From contig NZ_BCQT01000019.1 of assembly GCF_001552215.1 (NCBI RefSeq), positions 124,001-188,000 of the forward strand: a stretch of DNA of 64,000 nt, written 5' to 3'. Origin of the DNA: Actinomadura macra NBRC 14102 (GTDB lineage Bacteria > Actinomycetota > Actinomycetes > Streptosporangiales > Streptosporangiaceae). Both the position numbers and the translations under genes were made by a program. The notes beneath the pieces were generated by a model. The model saw only the letters and a program-made list of their open reading frames with translations. It was not told the origin of the DNA and made no database searches. Shown one piece after another: positions 18,281 through 27,084 of this stretch (its first letter is position 1; every line of letters begins with the position of its first letter).

Positions 18281-19510
18281 ATGATCGAGTGGTCCGAGGA
18301 AGACCTGATGATCCGGGACGCGGTGCGCGGCTGGATCGACACGGAGGTCCGCCCCAACCTGGACGCCCTGGAGTCGGGCGATCTGCCGCCCTACGACCTC
18401 ATCCGGAGGCTGTACAAGACGTTCGGCATGGACGAGATGGCCCGCTCGTCCTTCCACGCCAGGCTGGCCCGGGCACACGGGGGCACGCCGGGCGAGGCGG
18501 CCCCGGACGGCGAGAGCGCCGACGGCGGACGGCCGGGCGGCGGGAACGCGGCGATGACCCTGCTGCCGGTCATCGAGATGTGCCGGGTCGCGCCCGGGCT
18601 GGTCTCGGCGATGGGCGTCAGCCTCGGCCTCGCCGCCGGCACGATCATGAAGCGGGGGACGGCCGCGCAGAAGCGGCGCTGGGCGCTGGACCTGCTCACC
18701 CTGGACAAGGTCGGCGCGTGGGCCATCACCGAGCCGAACTCCGGGTCCGACGCGTTCGGCGGCATGCAGGCCACCGCCCGCAAGGCCGGCGAGGAGTACG
18801 TCCTCAACGGCGGCAAGACCTTCATCACCAACGGCCCCTACGCCGACACGATCGTGTTCTACTGCAAGCTCGACGACGGCGGAGACCCGCGCGAGCGAGA
18901 GATCCTCACCTTCGTCCTGGACCGCGGCATGCCGGGCCTGGAGCAGACGAAGCCGTTCCGCAAGATGGGCCTGCACTCCTCCCCCACCGGCGAGCTGTAC
19001 CTCACCGACGTCCGCGCGGGCGCCGACCGGCTCCTGGCGGCGGGCGCGGGCGGCGGCAAGGAGTCGGCCCGGCAGAACTTCGTCACCGAACGCGCCGGCG
19101 TCGCCGCGATGGCGCTCGGCGTCATCGAGGAGTGCCTGAAACTGTCGGTCGAGTACGCCAAGACCCGCGAGCTGTGGGGCCAGCGCATCGGCGACTTCCA
19201 GCTCATCCAGCTCAAGCTGGCCAAGATGGAGGTCGCGCGGCTCAACGTCCAGAACCTGGTGTTCCGGCACATCGAGATGCAGCGTGCCGGACGCGCGCCC
19301 ACCCTCGCCGAGGCGTCGGCGATGAAGCTGTACTCGGCGCAGGCCGCCAGCGAGGTCGCGCAGGAGGCCGTCCAGCTGTTCGGCGGCAACGGCTACATGA
19401 GCGAGTACCGCGTGGAGCAGCTCGCCCGCGACGCCAAGTCGTTCCAGATCTACGCCGGCACCGACGAGATCCAGGTGACCCACATCGCCCGCGACCTCCT
19501 CTCGCGCTAG
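18281..19510 (+). CDS. Acyl-CoA dehydrogenase, IVD/LCAD-type active site
   Basis: The 409-residue flavoprotein oxidises acyl-CoA to enoyl-CoA. The FAD/substrate signature is WAITEPNSGSDAFG (147-160) and the C-terminal signature VQLFGGNGYMSEY (364-376). The usual catalytic Glu in the IYEGT loop is Ala392 here (IYAGTDEIQ). Instead Glu270 in FVTERAGVAA on helix G fits the base of isovaleryl-CoA and long-chain dehydrogenases. A low-complexity insert (residues 64-90) follows the first helices. The gene could serve the butyryl/crotonyl end of lysine catabolism or branched substrates; context does not decide. ATG preceded by GAGGGGCGG. Confidence 0.9.
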   Translation: MIEWSEEDLMIRDAVRGWIDTEVRPNLDALESGDLPPYDLIRRLYKTFGMDEMARSSFHARLARAHGGTPGEAAPDGESADGGRPGGGNAAMTLLPVIEMCRVAPGLVSAMGVSLGLAAGTIMKRGTAAQKRRWALDLLTLDKVGAWAITEPNSGSDAFGGMQATARKAGEEYVLNGGKTFITNGPYADTIVFYCKLDDGGDPREREILTFVLDRGMPGLEQTKPFRKMGLHSSPTGELYLTDVRAGADRLLAAGAGGGKESARQNFVTERAGVAAMALGVIEECLKLSVEYAKTRELWGQRIGDFQLIQLKLAKMEVARLNVQNLVFRHIEMQRAGRAPTLAEASAMKLYSAQAASEVAQEAVQLFGGNGYMSEYRVEQLARDAKSFQIYAGTDEIQVTHIARDLLSR

Positions 19511-19612
19511 CGGACCCCGCCTCGGAGGGAACGGCACGAACCTTTCGAGACCGCGCGACGTCGAAACAGGTGGGGGGCGGGTGCGGGCGAGCGCCCGTCT
19601 CCCGGCTCGTTC

Positions 19613-19641
19613 TGGACAGGCGACAACGAGAACTGGATACT
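19613..19641 (+). promoter_or_regulatory. Promoter giving a leaderless FHA-protein mRNA
   Basis: TGGACA (19613-19618), 17-base spacer, GATACT (19636-19641). The predicted transcription start coincides with the ATG at 19648, and there is no Shine-Dalgarno sequence. Confidence 0.6.
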
Positions 19642-19647
19642 CACAGC

Positions 19648-20187
19648 ATGGACGGTCGGCCCTCATATCCGGTGCGAGCGTCCGACCGGGAACGCGACCG
19701 GGTCCTGCGCGCCCTCGGTGACCGCGTGGCCGAGGGACGGATGTCGCACGAGACGTTCGAGCGGCGCGTCGACCAGGTGCTGCGAGCGCGCAGCCGGGCC
19801 GAACTCGCCGACATCGTGCACGACCTGCCGCCCGCCGGCCGCGTCGTCGGCCGGCTCACCGGCATCATCTCCTCGGTCTCGCAGGTGACCGCGCGGATCG
19901 AGGCCGCCTGGCGGGCGCCGCGGCTGCCCCGCTTCGCGCTGCCGCCGCGCGAGCTGACCCGGATCGTCGTCGGCCGCGCCCCCGGCTGCCAGTTCGTCCT
20001 CACCGACCTGACGGTCTCGCGCTTCCACGCCGAGATCTACCAGTCCGACGAGGGCTGGATGATCTCCGACCTCGGCTCCATGAACGGCACGCGGGTGAAC
20101 GGCTGGCGGCTGACCGGCCCCGCCCGCGTCCGCCCCGGCGACGAGGTCGGCTTCGGCAACGCCGCGTTCATCGTCACCGCGCCCTGA
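19648..20187 (+). CDS. DUF1707-FHA domain protein
   Basis: The 179-residue protein has an N-terminal DUF1707 helix-turn-helix-like domain (RASDRERDRVLRALGDRVAEG, about 10-55). A linker leads to an FHA phosphothreonine-binding domain (about 92-179) with IVVGRAPGC, VSRFHAEI and SMNGTRVNG, the three FHA landmark motifs. It likely reads out Ser/Thr-kinase signalling. The start is leaderless as judged by the promoter position. It stands alone between the acyl-CoA dehydrogenase and the ROK sugar module. Confidence 0.88.
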   Translation: MDGRPSYPVRASDRERDRVLRALGDRVAEGRMSHETFERRVDQVLRARSRAELADIVHDLPPAGRVVGRLTGIISSVSQVTARIEAAWRAPRLPRFALPPRELTRIVVGRAPGCQFVLTDLTVSRFHAEIYQSDEGWMISDLGSMNGTRVNGWRLTGPARVRPGDEVGFGNAAFIVTAP

Positions 20188-20225
20188 CGGCCCCCACTCC
20201 CCGCGACCTTTCTCGGTCCTGGGTC

Positions 20226-20254
20226 TTGACGTGATCGTTTAGAGTCCTTACTTT
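20226..20254 (+). promoter_or_regulatory. ROK-gene promoter
   Basis: TTGACG (20226-20231) and TACTTT (20249-20254) with a 17-base spacer. The start point would fall immediately before the palindromic operator at 20265, implying repression by occlusion. Confidence 0.5.
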
Positions 20255-20264
20255 CTCCTCCAAG

Positions 20265-20281
20265 TTAGGAAACTTTCCTAA
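20265..20281. promoter_or_regulatory. Perfect palindromic operator of the ROK regulator
   Basis: TTAGGAAACTTTCCTAA is a perfect 17-bp palindrome around a central C, AT-rich and only 15 bases before the ROK start codon. Position and symmetry fit autoregulation and control of the downstream sugar genes. Confidence 0.75.
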
Positions 20282-20296
20282 TTCGGAGGGAGCGCC

Positions 20297-21541
20297 GTGC
20301 CCTCGCCCGTCCCCGGGACGCCCAGCCCCGGAACCCCCAGCCTGCTGCGCTCCATCAACGACCGCGCCGCACTGGAGGCCCTGCTCGCCCGCGGGCCGCT
20401 CACCCGCCCGCAGATCTCCGAGCTGACCGGCATCTCCAAGCCCACCGCCTCGCAGCTGCTCGCGCGGCTGGAGCAGGCCGGGCTCGTCGTGCGGGACGGG
20501 ATCCGCGAGGGCCTGCCCGGCCGGACCGCCGAGCTCTACCGGCTGAACGCGGCCGTCGCACACGTCGCCGGCGCCGACGTCACCCCCGCGCGGATCCGCG
20601 CGACCGTCGCCGACCTCACCGGGACGGTCGTCGGCGCACACACCCTGCGCACCCCCGGCCGCACGCACGTGGACGTCGTCGCCCGGGTGGGCGAGGCGCT
20701 GGACGGTGCCGCCGCGGCCGCGGGCCTCACCCGCGCCCACCTCGACCGCGCCGTCATCGGCATCCAGGGCGCGGTCGACCCGGGCACCGGCCGCCTCGGG
20801 TACGCCGCGCACATCCCCGGCTGGCACATCCCCGACCTGACCGGCACGCTCGCCGGCGGCCTCGGCGTCCGCGTCGCCATCGAGAACGACGTCAACCTCG
20901 CCGCGCTCGCCGAACTCGCCGGCGGCCGGGCCACCGGCACGGGCGACTTCGTGCTGCTGTGGGTCGCCGACGGCGTCGGCATGGCCGTCGTGCTGAACGG
21001 CGCGCTGCACCGTGGCGCGACCGGCGGCGCCGGCGAGATCGGCTACATGCCGGTGGTCGGCGCGCCCCTCATGCGGGACGTGCGCCGCACCCACACCGGC
21101 GGCGTGCACAGCATCACCGGCGGCGTGGCCGTGCTGCGGCTGATGCGCGAGCACGGGTTCCGCGGCCGGGACGCCGCGACCGCCCTCAGCCGCGCCGCCT
21201 CCGACATCGGCGCGGCGCGCCCCGCCGGCCACACCGCCGGCGCCTCCGACGCCGGCGCACGCGCCGAGCGTGCGCTCACCGAACTGGCGGCGCGTCTCGG
21301 CGCCACCCTCGCCACGGTCGTGGCGGTCCTGGACCCCGCCCTCGTCGTCCTCACCGGCGACGTCCTGCACGCCGGCGGGGAACCGCTGCGCGCCCGCGTC
21401 CAGCAGCACCTGCACAGCCTGACGATCCCGCGCCCCAAGGTGCGGCTCAGCTCCGTCGAGGGCAACCCCGTCCTGGCCGGGGCGCTCCGCCAGGCACTCC
21501 AGGAGACCCGCGAGGAGGTCTTCTCCAGCACCGCCCCCTAG
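20297..21541 (+). CDS. ROK family transcriptional regulator
   Basis: The 414-residue repressor has an N-terminal winged HTH (LTRPQISELTGISKPTASQLL, about 33-70) and a C-terminal ROK sugar-kinase-like domain with IGIQGAVDPGTG and IENDVNLAALAE. The ROK zinc-motif Cys residues are not present in the usual CGCG form, as in several non-kinase ROK regulators. GTG start with GGAGGG before it. It is followed after 56 bases by the binding protein of a sugar importer and probably senses its sugar. Confidence 0.9.
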   Translation: MPSPVPGTPSPGTPSLLRSINDRAALEALLARGPLTRPQISELTGISKPTASQLLARLEQAGLVVRDGIREGLPGRTAELYRLNAAVAHVAGADVTPARIRATVADLTGTVVGAHTLRTPGRTHVDVVARVGEALDGAAAAAGLTRAHLDRAVIGIQGAVDPGTGRLGYAAHIPGWHIPDLTGTLAGGLGVRVAIENDVNLAALAELAGGRATGTGDFVLLWVADGVGMAVVLNGALHRGATGGAGEIGYMPVVGAPLMRDVRRTHTGGVHSITGGVAVLRLMREHGFRGRDAATALSRAASDIGAARPAGHTAGASDAGARAERALTELAARLGATLATVVAVLDPALVVLTGDVLHAGGEPLRARVQQHLHSLTIPRPKVRLSSVEGNPVLAGALRQALQETREEVFSSTAP

Positions 21542-21597
21542 ATCCCTCCCCCCGTGGACGGCGCCACCAGCCGTCCCTCCCCCGAAGGAGAACCGGA

Positions 21598-22929
21598 GTG
21601 CGCACCACGACACCGCGCCGGGTCGCGGCGGCCCTGGCCGCCGCGGCGCTCGGCCTCACGGCGGCCTGCACGGCCGGCGGCAGCGGCGACCAGTCCACCA
21701 GCGGCCCCAAGGCCGGGGAGGCGCAGACCATCGAGGTCTGGCACGGCTGGAGCGCCGCGCACGAGGTGAAGGCGTTCGAGAGCGCCGCCGCCGGCTTCCA
21801 CAAGGCCCACCCCAACATCACCGTCAAGCTGGTCAAGGACCAGACCGACGAGCGCATCTCCAACGCCATCCGCGGCGGGAGCCCGCCCGATGTGGTCTCC
21901 TCCTTCACCACCGACAGCGTCGGCCAGTGGTGCCAGAGCGGAGCCTGGCAGGACCTGGCGCCCTACATCGCCAAGTCCGGGCTGGACCTGAACCAGTTCC
22001 CCAAGGCCGTCCAGGAGTACACCCAGTACAAGGGCCGCCGCTGCGCGATGCCGCTGCTCGCCGACGCCTACGGCCTCTACTACAACAAGGCCCTGATGAA
22101 GGGCCAGCAGCCGCCCAAGACCATCACCCAGCTGACCGACCTCGCCAAGAAGCTGACCGTCCGCGACCCCGACGGGACGATCAAGGTCGCCGGGTTCATG
22201 CCGTCCGTCCAGTACTACGAGCACATGCCCCAGCACGTCACCACGCAGTTCGGCGTCAAATGGCTGACCCCCGACGGGCACGCCGGCTTCTCCAAGGACC
22301 CCGGGTTCAAGGCCTACCTGCAATGGACCAAGAGCCTGATCGACTGGTACGGATACGACAACGTCAAGCGGTTCCTGCGCTCGCTGGGCCAGGAGTTCGA
22401 GGCGTCCAACCCCTTCCACAAGGGCAAGGTCGCGATGGCCATCGACGGTGAGTGGCGCACCAAGTTCCTCCAGGAGGAGGCGCCCAAGGTCGACTACGGC
22501 ACCGCGCCCGCCCCCGTCGCCGACGGCCAGGAGGCCCACTACGGCGGCGGCTACGTCACCGGGACGGTCATCGGGGTCCCCCGCGGCTCCAAGCACGCCC
22601 AGGCCGCATGGGAGTTCATCAAGTACCTCACCACCGACACCGGCTCGCTCGTCACCTTCGCCAACGCGCTCGGCAACGTCCCCACCACGATCGCGTCCCT
22701 GTCCTCGCCGAACCTGACCCTCCCCCCGCAGTTCAAGACGTTCCTCGACATCTTCAAGAACCCGAACTCCTCCACCTCCCCGCCCACCCCGAACGGCAAC
22801 GACTACATGGTGAAGTTCCAGCAGTTCGTCCAGGACGAGTGGGAACCCGGCAAGGTCAAAGACCTCGACGCCGCGCTCACCGGCCTCGACCGCAAGGTCG
22901 ACGACGCCCTCAAGCTGGCCGGGGGCTGA
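21598..22929 (+). CDS. Sugar ABC transporter substrate-binding lipoprotein
   Basis: The 443-residue family 1 solute-binding protein has a signal peptide ending in the lipobox LTAAC (Cys24). It continues with IEVWHGWSAAHEVKAFESAAAGF typical of sugar-binding proteins, and SPPDVVSSFTTDSVGQW, GEFEASNPFHKGKVAM-type segments. The GTG start has AAGGAG before it. It should be lipid-anchored by the Lgt/Lsp/Lnt pathway and deliver an oligosaccharide to the two permeases encoded next. The downstream GH4 and kinase genes suggest a beta- or alpha-linked disaccharide; the exact sugar is unknown. Confidence 0.92.
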   Translation: MRTTTPRRVAAALAAAALGLTAACTAGGSGDQSTSGPKAGEAQTIEVWHGWSAAHEVKAFESAAAGFHKAHPNITVKLVKDQTDERISNAIRGGSPPDVVSSFTTDSVGQWCQSGAWQDLAPYIAKSGLDLNQFPKAVQEYTQYKGRRCAMPLLADAYGLYYNKALMKGQQPPKTITQLTDLAKKLTVRDPDGTIKVAGFMPSVQYYEHMPQHVTTQFGVKWLTPDGHAGFSKDPGFKAYLQWTKSLIDWYGYDNVKRFLRSLGQEFEASNPFHKGKVAMAIDGEWRTKFLQEEAPKVDYGTAPAPVADGQEAHYGGGYVTGTVIGVPRGSKHAQAAWEFIKYLTTDTGSLVTFANALGNVPTTIASLSSPNLTLPPQFKTFLDIFKNPNSSTSPPTPNGNDYMVKFQQFVQDEWEPGKVKDLDAALTGLDRKVDDALKLAGG

Positions 22930-22932
22930 CCG

Positions 22933-23940
22933 GTGACCTCCGTCGCACCGCGCGCCTCCTCCGGCACCGGGCCGCGGGGCCCCTCCCGCCGGGCCGGCCG
23001 GGGCGCGCGGGCGGCGGCGCCGCGGGCCCGGCGTCGCCGCCGGCTCCAGGTGCTGGCCTTCCTGTCCCCCTGGCTGATCGGGTTCGGGATGTTCTTCGCC
23101 TACCCGCTCGCCGCCACCGTGTACTTCTCCTTCACCCGCTACAACCTGTTCACGCTGGAGTACGTCGGCCTGGACAACTACCGCTTCCTGCTGAACGACG
23201 GCGACGCCTGGAAGGCGATGCGCAACACGCTGTGGCTGGTGGCGATCGTGGTCCCGCTGCGGGTCCTGTTCGGCCTCGGCGTCGCCCAGCTCCTCACCAG
23301 GATCAGACGCGGCGGCAACCTGCTGCGGTCGGTGTTCTACGTCCCGTACCTGATCCCGCCGGTGTCGGCGACCGTGGCGTTCGTGTTCGTGCTCAACCCC
23401 GGCACCGGCCCCTTCCCGGTGATCACCCGCCACCTGGGCTTCTCGCTGCCGGACTTCTTCAACGATGCCGCCTGGGCCAAGCCCGGCCTCGGCCTGCTCG
23501 GGCTGTGGGCCGTCGGCGACGTGATGATCATCCTGCTGGCGGCGCTGCTGAACGTCCCGAAGTCGCTGTACGAGGCCGCCTCGATCGACGGCGCCGGGCC
23601 GTGGGCGCGGTTCCGGCACATCACGCTGCCGACCGTCTCGCCCGTCCTGGCGTTCGCGGCCGTCACCGGCGTCATCCAGACGCTGCAGTACTTCACGCAG
23701 GCGATGGTGGCGGCCAAGGTCGCCTCCGGACGGGCCGACCTGGCCGGCACGCACTTCGCCCCCGGCTACCCCGGGGGATCCACGCTGACGTTCCCGCAGT
23801 GGCTCTACGACGAAGGGTTCCGGCAGTTCAACATGGGCTACGCCTGCGTGCTCGCGCTGGTCATGTTCCTGCTGGCGATGGCGTTCACGCTCGTCCTGCT
23901 CCGGCAGTTCCGCGCGTTCGCCGGCGAGGAGGCGTCGTGA
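22933..23940 (+). CDS. Sugar ABC transporter permease (MalF type)
   Basis: The 335-residue permease has an Arg-rich N-terminus, six predicted helices beginning FLSPWLIGFGMFFAYPLAATV, and the EAA loop LYEAASIDGAGPWARFRHITLP that docks on the ATPase. GTG start three bases beyond the binding-protein stop, GTGA overlap with the next permease. It forms the heterodimeric channel with the following gene. Confidence 0.92.
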   Translation: MTSVAPRASSGTGPRGPSRRAGRGARAAAPRARRRRRLQVLAFLSPWLIGFGMFFAYPLAATVYFSFTRYNLFTLEYVGLDNYRFLLNDGDAWKAMRNTLWLVAIVVPLRVLFGLGVAQLLTRIRRGGNLLRSVFYVPYLIPPVSATVAFVFVLNPGTGPFPVITRHLGFSLPDFFNDAAWAKPGLGLLGLWAVGDVMIILLAALLNVPKSLYEAASIDGAGPWARFRHITLPTVSPVLAFAAVTGVIQTLQYFTQAMVAAKVASGRADLAGTHFAPGYPGGSTLTFPQWLYDEGFRQFNMGYACVLALVMFLLAMAFTLVLLRQFRAFAGEEAS

Positions 23941-24782
23941 CCGCCCGCGCGAGCGCCCGGCCCTCGCGGTCGCGGCGGACGCTGCTGTTCATCGCCACCC
24001 ACGCCGTCGCCGTCGCCCTCGCGGTGATGTTCCTGGCACCGCTGGTATTCATGTTCCTCACCGCCGTGATGAGCGACGAGCAGGCTCTCAGCTCCACGCT
24101 GTGGCCGCGCGAGTGGCACTTCGAGAACTTCCGCCGCGTCTTCACCGGCGACATGGTCCGCTGGACGCTCAACAGCACCATGTATGCGCTGGCGTCCACG
24201 GCGTTCATGCTGGTCTCCAGCGTCCCGGTCGCCTACGCGCTGGCCCGCTTCCGGTTCCGCGGCCGCAACGCCGCGCTCGTCGTGGTGATCTCGGCGATGA
24301 TGCTGCCGCCGCAGGTCACGATGGTGCCGCTGTACATCGTGTGGTCCCGGTTCCAGCTGACCGGCACGCTCTGGCCGCTGATCATCCCGCAGCTGTTCGG
24401 TGACGCGTTCTCCATCTTCCTGCTCCGCCAGTTCCTGGTGACCATCCCGCGCGAGTACGCCGACGCCGCCCGCGTGGACGGCTGCGGGGAACTGCGGACG
24501 ATGCTGCGGGTCGTCCTGCCGATGGCGAGGCCGGCGCTGGCGGCGGTGGCGCTGTTCCAGTTCTTCTACTGCTGGAACGACTACTACGGGCCGCTGGTCT
24601 ACGCCAAGCCCGAGAACTGGACACTGGCCATCGGCGTGGCGACGTTCCGCGCCGCCCACCACGTGGAGTGGAACCTGACCATGGCCGCGACGCTACTGAC
24701 CATCATGCCGGTCCTGGTGGTGTTCTTCCTTGCCCAGCGCGTCTTCATCCAGGGCGTAACCTTGACGGGAGTGAAGGGTTGA
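23937..24782 (+). CDS. Sugar ABC transporter permease (MalG type)
   Basis: The 281-residue partner permease has six helices and the EAA loop EYADAARVDGCGELRTMLR, and ends in VFIQGVTLTGVKG, the usual MalG-type C-terminus (RxFxxGxxxGAVKG-like). The GTG start overlaps the preceding stop and its own stop overlaps the TTG of the GH4 gene. No ATPase gene is in this operon, so an MsiK-type shared ATPase is expected to energise it. Confidence 0.92.
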   Translation: MTARASARPSRSRRTLLFIATHAVAVALAVMFLAPLVFMFLTAVMSDEQALSSTLWPREWHFENFRRVFTGDMVRWTLNSTMYALASTAFMLVSSVPVAYALARFRFRGRNAALVVVISAMMLPPQVTMVPLYIVWSRFQLTGTLWPLIIPQLFGDAFSIFLLRQFLVTIPREYADAARVDGCGELRTMLRVVLPMARPALAAVALFQFFYCWNDYYGPLVYAKPENWTLAIGVATFRAAHHVEWNLTMAATLLTIMPVLVVFFLAQRVFIQGVTLTGVKG

Positions 24783-26053
24783 AGCTGACAGTCGTCGGGG
24801 GTGGCTCCACCTACACCCCCGAACTGGTGGACGGGCTCGCGCGGATGCGCGCCGACCTGCCGGTCTCCGAGCTCGTCCTCGCCGACCCCGACGCCGGGCG
24901 GCTGGAGCTCGTCGGCGGGCTCGCGGCACGGATGTTCGCCCGCGCCGGGCACCCCGGCACCGTCCGCACCGCCGTGCTCGACACCGCCGCCGACCTCGAT
25001 GACGCGGTGGAGGGCGCCTCGGTCGTGCTGCTCCAGCTGCGCGTCGGCGGCCAGGCCGCCCGGCAGGTGGACGAGACACTGCCGCTGACCTGCGGATGCG
25101 TCGGGCAGGAGACCACCGGCGCGGGCGGGCTCGCCAAGGCGCTGCGCACCGTCCCGGTCGTCCTGGACATCGCCGGGCGCGTCACCGCCCGCGCCCCCGA
25201 CGCCTGGATCATCGACTTCACCAACCCCGTCGGCATCGTCACCCGCGCCCTGCTGGACGCCGGCCACCGCGCCGCCGGCCTGTGCAACGTCGCGATCGGG
25301 GTCCAGCGCCGCGCCGCCGGTCTGCTGGAGGTCCCACCCGACCGGGTGGGTCTCGGGCACGCCGGCCTCAACCACCTCACCTGGGTCCGCTCGGTGACGG
25401 TGGACGGCGAGGACGTCCTGCCGGCGCTGCTCGACGAGCACGCCGAACAGCTCTCCGGGGCGTCCGGCCTGCCCGCGGAGTTCCTGCGCGGGCTCGGCGC
25501 CCTCCCCTCCTACTACCTGCGGTACTTCTACGAGCACGACCGCGTGGTCGAGGAACAACGGGGCTCCCCGACCCGCGCCGAGACGGTCGCCGCGCTCGAA
25601 CGCGACCTGCTCGACCTGTACGCCGACCCGACCCTGGACACCAAACCGGCCCGCCTGGACGAGCGCGGCGGCGCCTACTACTCCGAGGCCGCCGTCCAGC
25701 TCGCGGCGTCCCTGCTCACCGGACGCGGCGACACGCAGGTGGTCAACGTCCGCAACGGCGCCACGTTCCCCTTCCTGGGCGAGCAGGCGGTCATCGAGGT
25801 ACCCGCGCGGATCACCTCCGCCGGGCCGGAGCCGCTGCCGGTTTCACCACTGGAGCCGTTGTTCGCCGGCCTGGTCGCCCATGTGTCGGCCTACGAGGAG
25901 CTCGCGCTGGACGCGGCGCTGCGCGGCGGAGTCGACCGCGTCGCCGCCGCGCTGCTCGCCCACCCCCTCATCGGGCAGCGCGACACCGCCGACCGCCTCG
26001 CCCGCGAGCTGGTCGCCGCCAACCGCGCCCACCTGCCCTGGGCCACCCGATGA
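24779..26053 (+). CDS. Glycoside hydrolase family 4 (6-phospho-beta-glucosidase-like)
   Basis: The 424-residue GH4 enzyme uses NAD+ and a divalent metal for an oxidation-elimination mechanism. The NAD site is VVGGGSTYTPEL at the N-terminus; metal ligands are the Cys in LCNVAIGVQRR and the His in GLNHLTW. IDFTNPVGIVTRALL is another family hallmark. Translation begins at TTG overlapping the permease stop (TTGA); no other start keeps the NAD motif. GH4 enzymes often act on 6-phospho sugars from PTS, yet this operon uses an ABC importer and a kinase follows. Confidence 0.92.
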   Translation: MKLTVVGGGSTYTPELVDGLARMRADLPVSELVLADPDAGRLELVGGLAARMFARAGHPGTVRTAVLDTAADLDDAVEGASVVLLQLRVGGQAARQVDETLPLTCGCVGQETTGAGGLAKALRTVPVVLDIAGRVTARAPDAWIIDFTNPVGIVTRALLDAGHRAAGLCNVAIGVQRRAAGLLEVPPDRVGLGHAGLNHLTWVRSVTVDGEDVLPALLDEHAEQLSGASGLPAEFLRGLGALPSYYLRYFYEHDRVVEEQRGSPTRAETVAALERDLLDLYADPTLDTKPARLDERGGAYYSEAAVQLAASLLTGRGDTQVVNVRNGATFPFLGEQAVIEVPARITSAGPEPLPVSPLEPLFAGLVAHVSAYEELALDAALRGGVDRVAAALLAHPLIGQRDTADRLARELVAANRAHLPWATR

Positions 26054-27039
26054 CCCGTCCGGAGGGGGTCCTCATCGCCGTGGACGGCGGCAACAGCAAG
26101 ACCGACGCAGCGGTCGTCGGGCCCGCCGGCGACCTGCTCGCCACCGCACGCGGCGACGGGTTCCGGCCGCAGGCCGACGGCCTCGACACCGCCGTGGACA
26201 CGCTCGGCGCGGTCATCGACACCGCTCTCGACCGCGCCGGCGTCCCGCCCGGCGGCGTCGCCCACCTCGCCGCGTACATGGCCAACGTGGACCTGCCGGG
26301 CGAGGAGGAGCGGCTGGAGAAGCTGCTGCTCGCCCGCGGCCCCGCGCCGAGCGTCACCGCCGGCAACGACACCTTCGCCCTGCTGCGCAGCGCCGTGAGC
26401 GAGGGCTGGGGCGTCGCCGTCGTCTGCGGCGCCGGGATCAACTGCGCTGGCGTCGCCCCCGACGGCCGCACCGCCCGGTTCCCCTCCCTCGGCCCCCACA
26501 CCGGCGACTGGGGAGGCGGCGGCGAGCTCGGCCGCGCGGCGCTGTGGCACGGCATCCGCGGCGAGGACGGCCGCGGCCCCGCCACCGCCCTGACCGCCGC
26601 CGTCGCCGCGTACTTCGGTGTCGCCCGCGCCATCGACGTGGGCCTTGCCATCCACCGCGGCGAGATCGGCCTCGACCACCTCACCGTCCTGTCCCCCCTG
26701 ATGATCGACACCGCGGAGGCGGGCGACGAGGTGGCCCGCGGCGTCGTGGCCCGCCTCGCCGAGGAGGTGGCGATCCTCGGCTCGGTCGCGCTGCGCCGCC
26801 TGGACCTGCTGGACTCCCCCGCCGACGTCGTCCTCGGCGGCGGCATCCTGCGCGCCCGCCGGCCCCTGCTGATGGACGCGATCGCCGAACGTTACGCCGG
26901 CGTCGCCCCCCACGCCCGGCTCCTCGTCCCCGAGGCCCCGCCGCTCCTCGGCGCCGCGCTGCTCGGGCTGGACCATCTGGCCGCCCCGCCCGCCGCCCAC
27001 GCGACGCTCCGGGCCGGCTTCCACCGCCCCGGACCTTGA
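26050..27039 (+). CDS. BadF/BadG-type sugar kinase (N-acetylglucosamine kinase-like)
   Basis: The 329-residue ASKHA-fold ATPase has phosphate-1 motif VDGGNSKTDAAVV, adenosine-side CGAGINCAG and GDWGGGGELG, and the terminal GGGILRAR. This pattern is that of eukaryotic-type GlcNAc kinases and BadF/BadG/BcrA/D ATPases. The ATG overlaps the GH4 stop. Within the module it would phosphorylate the monosaccharide released by GH4, or the imported disaccharide before cleavage; both are inference. Confidence 0.88.
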   Translation: MTRPEGVLIAVDGGNSKTDAAVVGPAGDLLATARGDGFRPQADGLDTAVDTLGAVIDTALDRAGVPPGGVAHLAAYMANVDLPGEEERLEKLLLARGPAPSVTAGNDTFALLRSAVSEGWGVAVVCGAGINCAGVAPDGRTARFPSLGPHTGDWGGGGELGRAALWHGIRGEDGRGPATALTAAVAAYFGVARAIDVGLAIHRGEIGLDHLTVLSPLMIDTAEAGDEVARGVVARLAEEVAILGSVALRRLDLLDSPADVVLGGGILRARRPLLMDAIAERYAGVAPHARLLVPEAPPLLGAALLGLDHLAAPPAAHATLRAGFHRPGP

Positions 27040-27051
27040 CGTTGTAAGGTC
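27032..27051. promoter_or_regulatory. Inverted repeat at kinase stop, MerR-like
   Basis: GACCTT and AAGGTC arms (6 bp) flank 8 bases, overlapping the end of the kinase gene and 34 bp before the LLM gene. It contains TTGACG and resembles MerR-family operators by layout only. It could also serve as a weak hairpin. Confidence 0.4.
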
Positions 27052-27084
27052 GAGCTGGAGGGCGATGACGAGGAGGAACGCGCC

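Noticed and set aside
21538..23754. 738-codon minus-strand open frame opposite the sugar importer
   Set aside because: Antisense of binding protein and permease genes with strong codon bias on the plus strand.
20297..27039. Sugar importer considered broken for lack of an ATPase
   Set aside because: Actinomycete importers commonly share an MsiK-type ATPase encoded elsewhere; one lies 3 kb away.
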